A DNA stretch of 64,000 nt from an uncultured Clostridia bacterium. Its GTDB lineage: Bacteria > Bacillota > Clostridia > Christensenellales > CAG-138. The translations under genes were made by a program, and so were the position numbers. The stretch spans positions 1 to 64,000 of the forward strand of contig CAKTYT010000001.1 of assembly GCA_934633695.1 (NCBI GenBank), given 5' to 3'. The notes under the pieces were generated by a model that searched no databases, was not told where the DNA came from, and worked only from the letters and a program-made list of their open reading frames with translations. Shown here piece after piece: positions 60,933 to 64,000 of the stretch; position 1 is the stretch's first letter; the number at the start of each line of letters is the position of its first letter.

Positions 60933-61752
60933 AATTAATTGAATGAAGTGCCGCTCCGACTGCGGTTGCATACGGAGCGTTTTTCGGGACAATGAACTCT
61001 ACGGGGTAGAGCGTCTTAAACACATCAATCATTTCTCCGAGGAAATCAGAATAGGTTAATGCCCCCGTCAGAATGACCTTTTTGACTCCTACACCCTTGC
61101 AGGCAAAAGCGGCAAGGGTAAGAATCGTTTGAAGAACCATGTTTATAAGTCCCAGTGCCATGTCTTTTTCCGTTGCATTGTCGCGGATTTTTGCAAAGTT
61201 GGCGGCGGTTATGTCAGAACCCAAACGCTCAATATCAGCTCTTGAGATATCACCAACAGTCAGATCAACATTTTCAAGATCACCGCCCATCGCAAGCATG
61301 CAGAGACTTTCATAATCCGATGCACCCGTTAAATATCTGCCAAGACCTGTTATCGTGCCGCCGCCGACACCGCTTCCGCCGATGTGAACGTAATTCTTGC
61401 CGTTGGCATAAATAAAAGCTGTACCCGTACCCATGCTGACCACGACGGCCTCGCCGACACCCGCAAGTGCGAGTCCGCCGCGTGCAGTTGCGGAAAATTC
61501 TTCAATTAGCTGTGTGGGGATGCCGTAAATGTCGCCGTCCAGATAGGAAGCCCCCACGCCGGTGACGAGGATTTTATCAATATCCCTGAGTGAAAGCTCG
61601 TTCGTTGCGATGTAGTTTCCGAGGGCACCGTATAGGGATGTGATCTGGTCATATGCACGAACCATCATTGTTGAAATGAGAGTTCCATCGGGGTAAAGCC
61701 CGACAATTTTGGTGGTCGAACCACCGACATCAATGCCGAGAATGATACTCAT
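60931..61752 (-). CDS. coaW: Type II pantothenate kinase
   Basis: The enzyme phosphorylates pantothenate in coenzyme A synthesis. The 273-residue ASKHA-fold protein has MSIILGIDVGGSTTKIVG (phosphate 1), VTGVGASYL near residue 63, VVVSMGTGTAFI (phosphate 2), GGSGVGGGTITGLGRYL and ILTGAL (adenosine motif), as in the CoaW/Fumble family. GGAGAA precedes the ATG. It has its own promoter facing away from recD2. Confidence 0.88.
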   Translation of the reverse strand: MSIILGIDVGGSTTKIVGLYPDGTLISTMMVRAYDQITSLYGALGNYIATNELSLRDIDKILVTGVGASYLDGDIYGIPTQLIEEFSATARGGLALAGVGEAVVVSMGTGTAFIYANGKNYVHIGGSGVGGGTITGLGRYLTGASDYESLCMLAMGGDLENVDLTVGDISRADIERLGSDITAANFAKIRDNATEKDMALGLINMVLQTILTLAAFACKGVGVKKVILTGALTYSDFLGEMIDVFKTLYPVEFIVPKNAPYATAVGAALHSIN

Positions 61753-61780
61753 TTAAGTTCTCCTTTAGTAGGATGAGGTG

Positions 61781-61809
61781 AGTATAACACGTTTTGAGGA
61801 AAATGTAAA
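61781..61809 (-). promoter_or_regulatory. Promoter of coaW
   Basis: On the minus strand TTTACA (61809-61804), 17 bases, TATACT (61786-61781). Confidence 0.7.
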
Positions 61810-61849
61810 CAGCAAAGGAGCAAATTCGGTATTTTCTTTGCCGTTCAGG

Positions 61850-61878
61850 TTGAAAATTAAGCGTAAATGTGGTAGAAT
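61850..61878 (+). promoter_or_regulatory. Promoter of recD2
   Basis: TTGAAA (61850-61855), 17 bases, TAGAAT (61873-61878) preceded by TGTGG. Confidence 0.65.
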
Positions 61879-61905
61879 TCAACGGAATTGGTGAGGAATG
61901 AAGAG

Positions 61906-64000
61906 ATGGAAATAGCGGCCACAATAAAAGAAATACGTTTCAGAAACGACAGTAACGGCTGGACGGTTCTTTTGGTTGCACTCGATGACGGCACGAAAAC
62001 AGCCGCCGTGGGTGCAATGCCGGTTGTCGGGATCGGTGAGCATGTCAGTTTTACAGGCGAGTGGACAGAACATCAGATTTACGGAAAACAATTCAAGGTT
62101 GACACCGTAAAAATCAATGTGCCGACCGATGCAAAGGCAATAACCGCATATCTTTCAAGCGGCTTCGTGAAAGGTATAGGTGAAGCAATGGCAAAGCTCA
62201 TTGTCGGTGAGTTCGGAGATAAAACTCTCGATGTTATAAAGGATTCTCCCGAGAAGCTGACAGTCCTTCCCGGAATCGGGAAAAAGCGTGCAAAGCAGAT
62301 TCATGACTCATACATGGAAAAAATTTCAATGCAGAGCGTTGTTATGGGTATGCAGCAGCTTGGTTTGACGATTTCAATGGCAATGAAGCTCTATAAGCTC
62401 TATGGCGATGACTGCGTTGCGAGGGTTAAAGAAAATCCGTATAGATTGATTGATGATGTTGAAAATGTTGGCTTTCGCACTGCCGATAAGATTGCTTGTG
62501 AGGCAGGCTATGAGGCGGATTCCGATTTCCGCATAAAGGCCGGGATAAAATATGCTTTGCAGCTTGCAAGGCAGGAGGGCAATACCTGTCTGCCGAAGGA
62601 CCTTCTGCTGGCTTTTACGTCCAACAATCTGCTTGGTGTTGAGCAGACAAAGGTCAGCGATAAAATCGAAGAGCTTATAATGACGGCTGAACTTACCGAG
62701 ACGAGCATTGACGGAAGTCTTTATGCGTTCCTGCCATATATGCACTATATTGAGAGTGAGTGTGCGGTCAGGCTGAAACAGATAAGTGACAGAGTCGAAA
62801 TCCTTCCGTTGTTTGATATCGATGATGCAATCGGCAGAATTGAAAAAAAGAAAGGGATCATCCTTGCACCGCTTCAGGCGGAGGCAGTGAAGTCGAGCTG
62901 TTCAGACGGCGTGCTTATAATTACGGGCGGTCCGGGCACGGGCAAAACGACAATACTGAGCTTTATCATAACAATTATGGAGAGAATCGGACTGTCAATC
63001 GAGCTTGCTGCACCGACGGGGCGAGCGGCAAAGCGAATGAGTGATGCAACGGGGCGTGAAGCAAGGACGATACACCGTCTTTTGGAATATAATTTTTCGG
63101 ACAATGAATTTGCCCGCAATGCAGATTATCCGCTTGAAACGGATGTTGTTATTGTTGACGAGATGTCCATGGTCGATGTTCCGCTGTTTAACTCGCTCCT
63201 GCGTGCGATTGATGATGGAACGAGGCTGATAATGGTCGGAGACGTTGACCAGCTACCATCGGTCGGACCGGGAAATGTACTTCACGATCTTGTTGATGCT
63301 GAATTCATCCCTGTAATAAGACTGAATCAGATTTATCGTCAGGCAGGGAGAAGCATGATTGTCACAAATGCTCATCTGATAAATGAGGGTCGTATGCCGT
63401 ACCTGAGCAATGAGGAAGCGGATTTTATGTTTTTTCCGTGCAGCAGAGTCGATATCGCCATTGACTCTGTCGTGAATATTTGCCTTGATTATGCATACAT
63501 GGGCAAACAAAACGACATACAGGTCCTATCGCCGATGAAGAATAACCCTCTCGGGGTTTATAACCTCAATGCAAGGCTTCAGGCGGCACTCAATCCGGCG
63601 GATGATGAAAAAAATGAATGCACATTTGCTGGAATCACCTACCGTGAGGGTGACAGGGTAATGCAGATAAAGAACAACTATGATATTGTATGGACAAAGC
63701 CTGCAAAAGGACTCGCCAAAGAGGAAGAAGGTCAGGGAGTATTTAATGGCGACATAGGAACGGTTATGTACATCAATAATGTTACCAAGCTGATGACCGT
63801 GCTATTCGATGACGAACGCTCTGCTGATTATAATACAACTCAGCTTGAAGAGCTTGAGCTTGCGTATTGCATATCAGTTCATAAAAGTCAGGGAAGTGAA
63901 TTTCCGGCTGTCGTTCTTCCGCTTATGAGCGGGCCTGCGATGCTTATGAACAGAAATATTCTCTATACCGCCGTAACAAGGGCGAGAAGCAATGTCTTTA
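61906..64000 (+). CDS. recD2: RecD-like DNA helicase (RecD2/YrrC), 3' end outside the window
   Basis: RecD2 is a 5'-3' DNA helicase in repair and replication. The frame is open from the ATG at 61906 to the window edge, 698 codons so far. An N-terminal OB-like region is followed by an HhH motif (LPGIGKKRAKQI, near residue 125), a Walker A GGPGTGKTT at residue 341, APTGRAAKRM, the Walker B DEMSMVDV, GDVDQLPSVGPG, and HKSQGSEFPAVV near the end. The final helicase motif is just being read when the window stops, so roughly 30-60 residues are missing. The family length is about 730-800. Confidence 0.95.
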   Translation, partial: MEIAATIKEIRFRNDSNGWTVLLVALDDGTKTAAVGAMPVVGIGEHVSFTGEWTEHQIYGKQFKVDTVKINVPTDAKAITAYLSSGFVKGIGEAMAKLIVGEFGDKTLDVIKDSPEKLTVLPGIGKKRAKQIHDSYMEKISMQSVVMGMQQLGLTISMAMKLYKLYGDDCVARVKENPYRLIDDVENVGFRTADKIACEAGYEADSDFRIKAGIKYALQLARQEGNTCLPKDLLLAFTSNNLLGVEQTKVSDKIEELIMTAELTETSIDGSLYAFLPYMHYIESECAVRLKQISDRVEILPLFDIDDAIGRIEKKKGIILAPLQAEAVKSSCSDGVLIITGGPGTGKTTILSFIITIMERIGLSIELAAPTGRAAKRMSDATGREARTIHRLLEYNFSDNEFARNADYPLETDVVIVDEMSMVDVPLFNSLLRAIDDGTRLIMVGDVDQLPSVGPGNVLHDLVDAEFIPVIRLNQIYRQAGRSMIVTNAHLINEGRMPYLSNEEADFMFFPCSRVDIAIDSVVNICLDYAYMGKQNDIQVLSPMKNNPLGVYNLNARLQAALNPADDEKNECTFAGITYREGDRVMQIKNNYDIVWTKPAKGLAKEEEGQGVFNGDIGTVMYINNVTKLMTVLFDDERSADYNTTQLEELELAYCISVHKSQGSEFPAVVLPLMSGPAMLMNRNILYTAVTRARSNVF

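Noticed and set aside
1..64000. CRISPR array, prophage or intact insertion sequence
   Set aside because: No regularly spaced direct repeats, no phage structural or integrase genes and no transposase frame were found. The only mobile-like signal is the 59-bp palindrome at 33328-33386.

Overview
The window looks like a chromosomal piece of an anaerobic, spore-forming Firmicute of class Clostridia. The evidence is alpha/beta-type small acid-soluble spore proteins, SpoVAD/SpoVAE, an NADH-linked [FeFe]-hydrogenase (HydABC type) with an NfnAB transhydrogenase, phosphate butyryltransferase plus butyrate kinase, a reverse rubrerythrin with a PerR-like regulator, a CIRCE element, a valS T-box and a cobalamin riboswitch. 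No phage, CRISPR array or intact insertion sequence was seen. It is a mostly housekeeping region with a small accessory patch at the left edge.

Layout. Bases 1-2000 hold exported proteins of unknown role, one a C-terminal fragment of its neighbour and one a short lectin-like protein. Bases 2100-8800 hold translation and stress genes: rpsB-tsf with a structured leader, htpG under CIRCE control, rpmB-glyS, tspO and tRNA-Arg(CCG). Bases 8900-16040 hold proC, an acetyltransferase, an aminotransferase-tyrS-yigZ-ilvE run and a DUF3810 metalloprotease. Bases 16200-23300 (minus strand) hold nfnAB followed by hydCBA. Bases 24380-31060 hold a cobalamin riboswitch in front of aconitase, isocitrate dehydrogenase and citrate lyase citDEF. 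Bases 31080-33180 hold ptb-buk. Bases 33300-37090 (minus) hold tatD, a phosphohexomutase and mreB. Then come a small membrane protein, T-box-valS, perR-rubrerythrin, yicC-gmk-rpoZ-priA-acetyltransferase, deoB, a dacF-like gene with a site-2 protease and scpAB, asp23-yloV-recG, two spore-protein genes, a thioesterase, nadE, a frameshifted acetyltransferase, spoVAD-spoVAE, a type II pantothenate kinase and the start of recD2, which runs off the right edge.

How the genes may work together (inference). Isocitrate dehydrogenase would make NADPH, NfnAB can exchange NADPH for NADH and reduced ferredoxin, and HydABC can dispose of both as H2. Ptb-Buk gives ATP while releasing butyrate. Citrate can go to 2-oxoglutarate (aconitase and dehydrogenase) or be cleaved by CitDEF, and the whole citrate operon sits behind a B12-sensing leader.

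The most unusual items are the cobalamin riboswitch on a citrate/isocitrate operon, a Cys/His-rich insertion in HtpG, a DacF-family protein that has lost all three catalytic motifs, a 59-bp IS-end-like palindrome inside the loop of a terminator, a long structured leader in front of nfnAB, and a single-base frameshift in an acetyltransferase gene.
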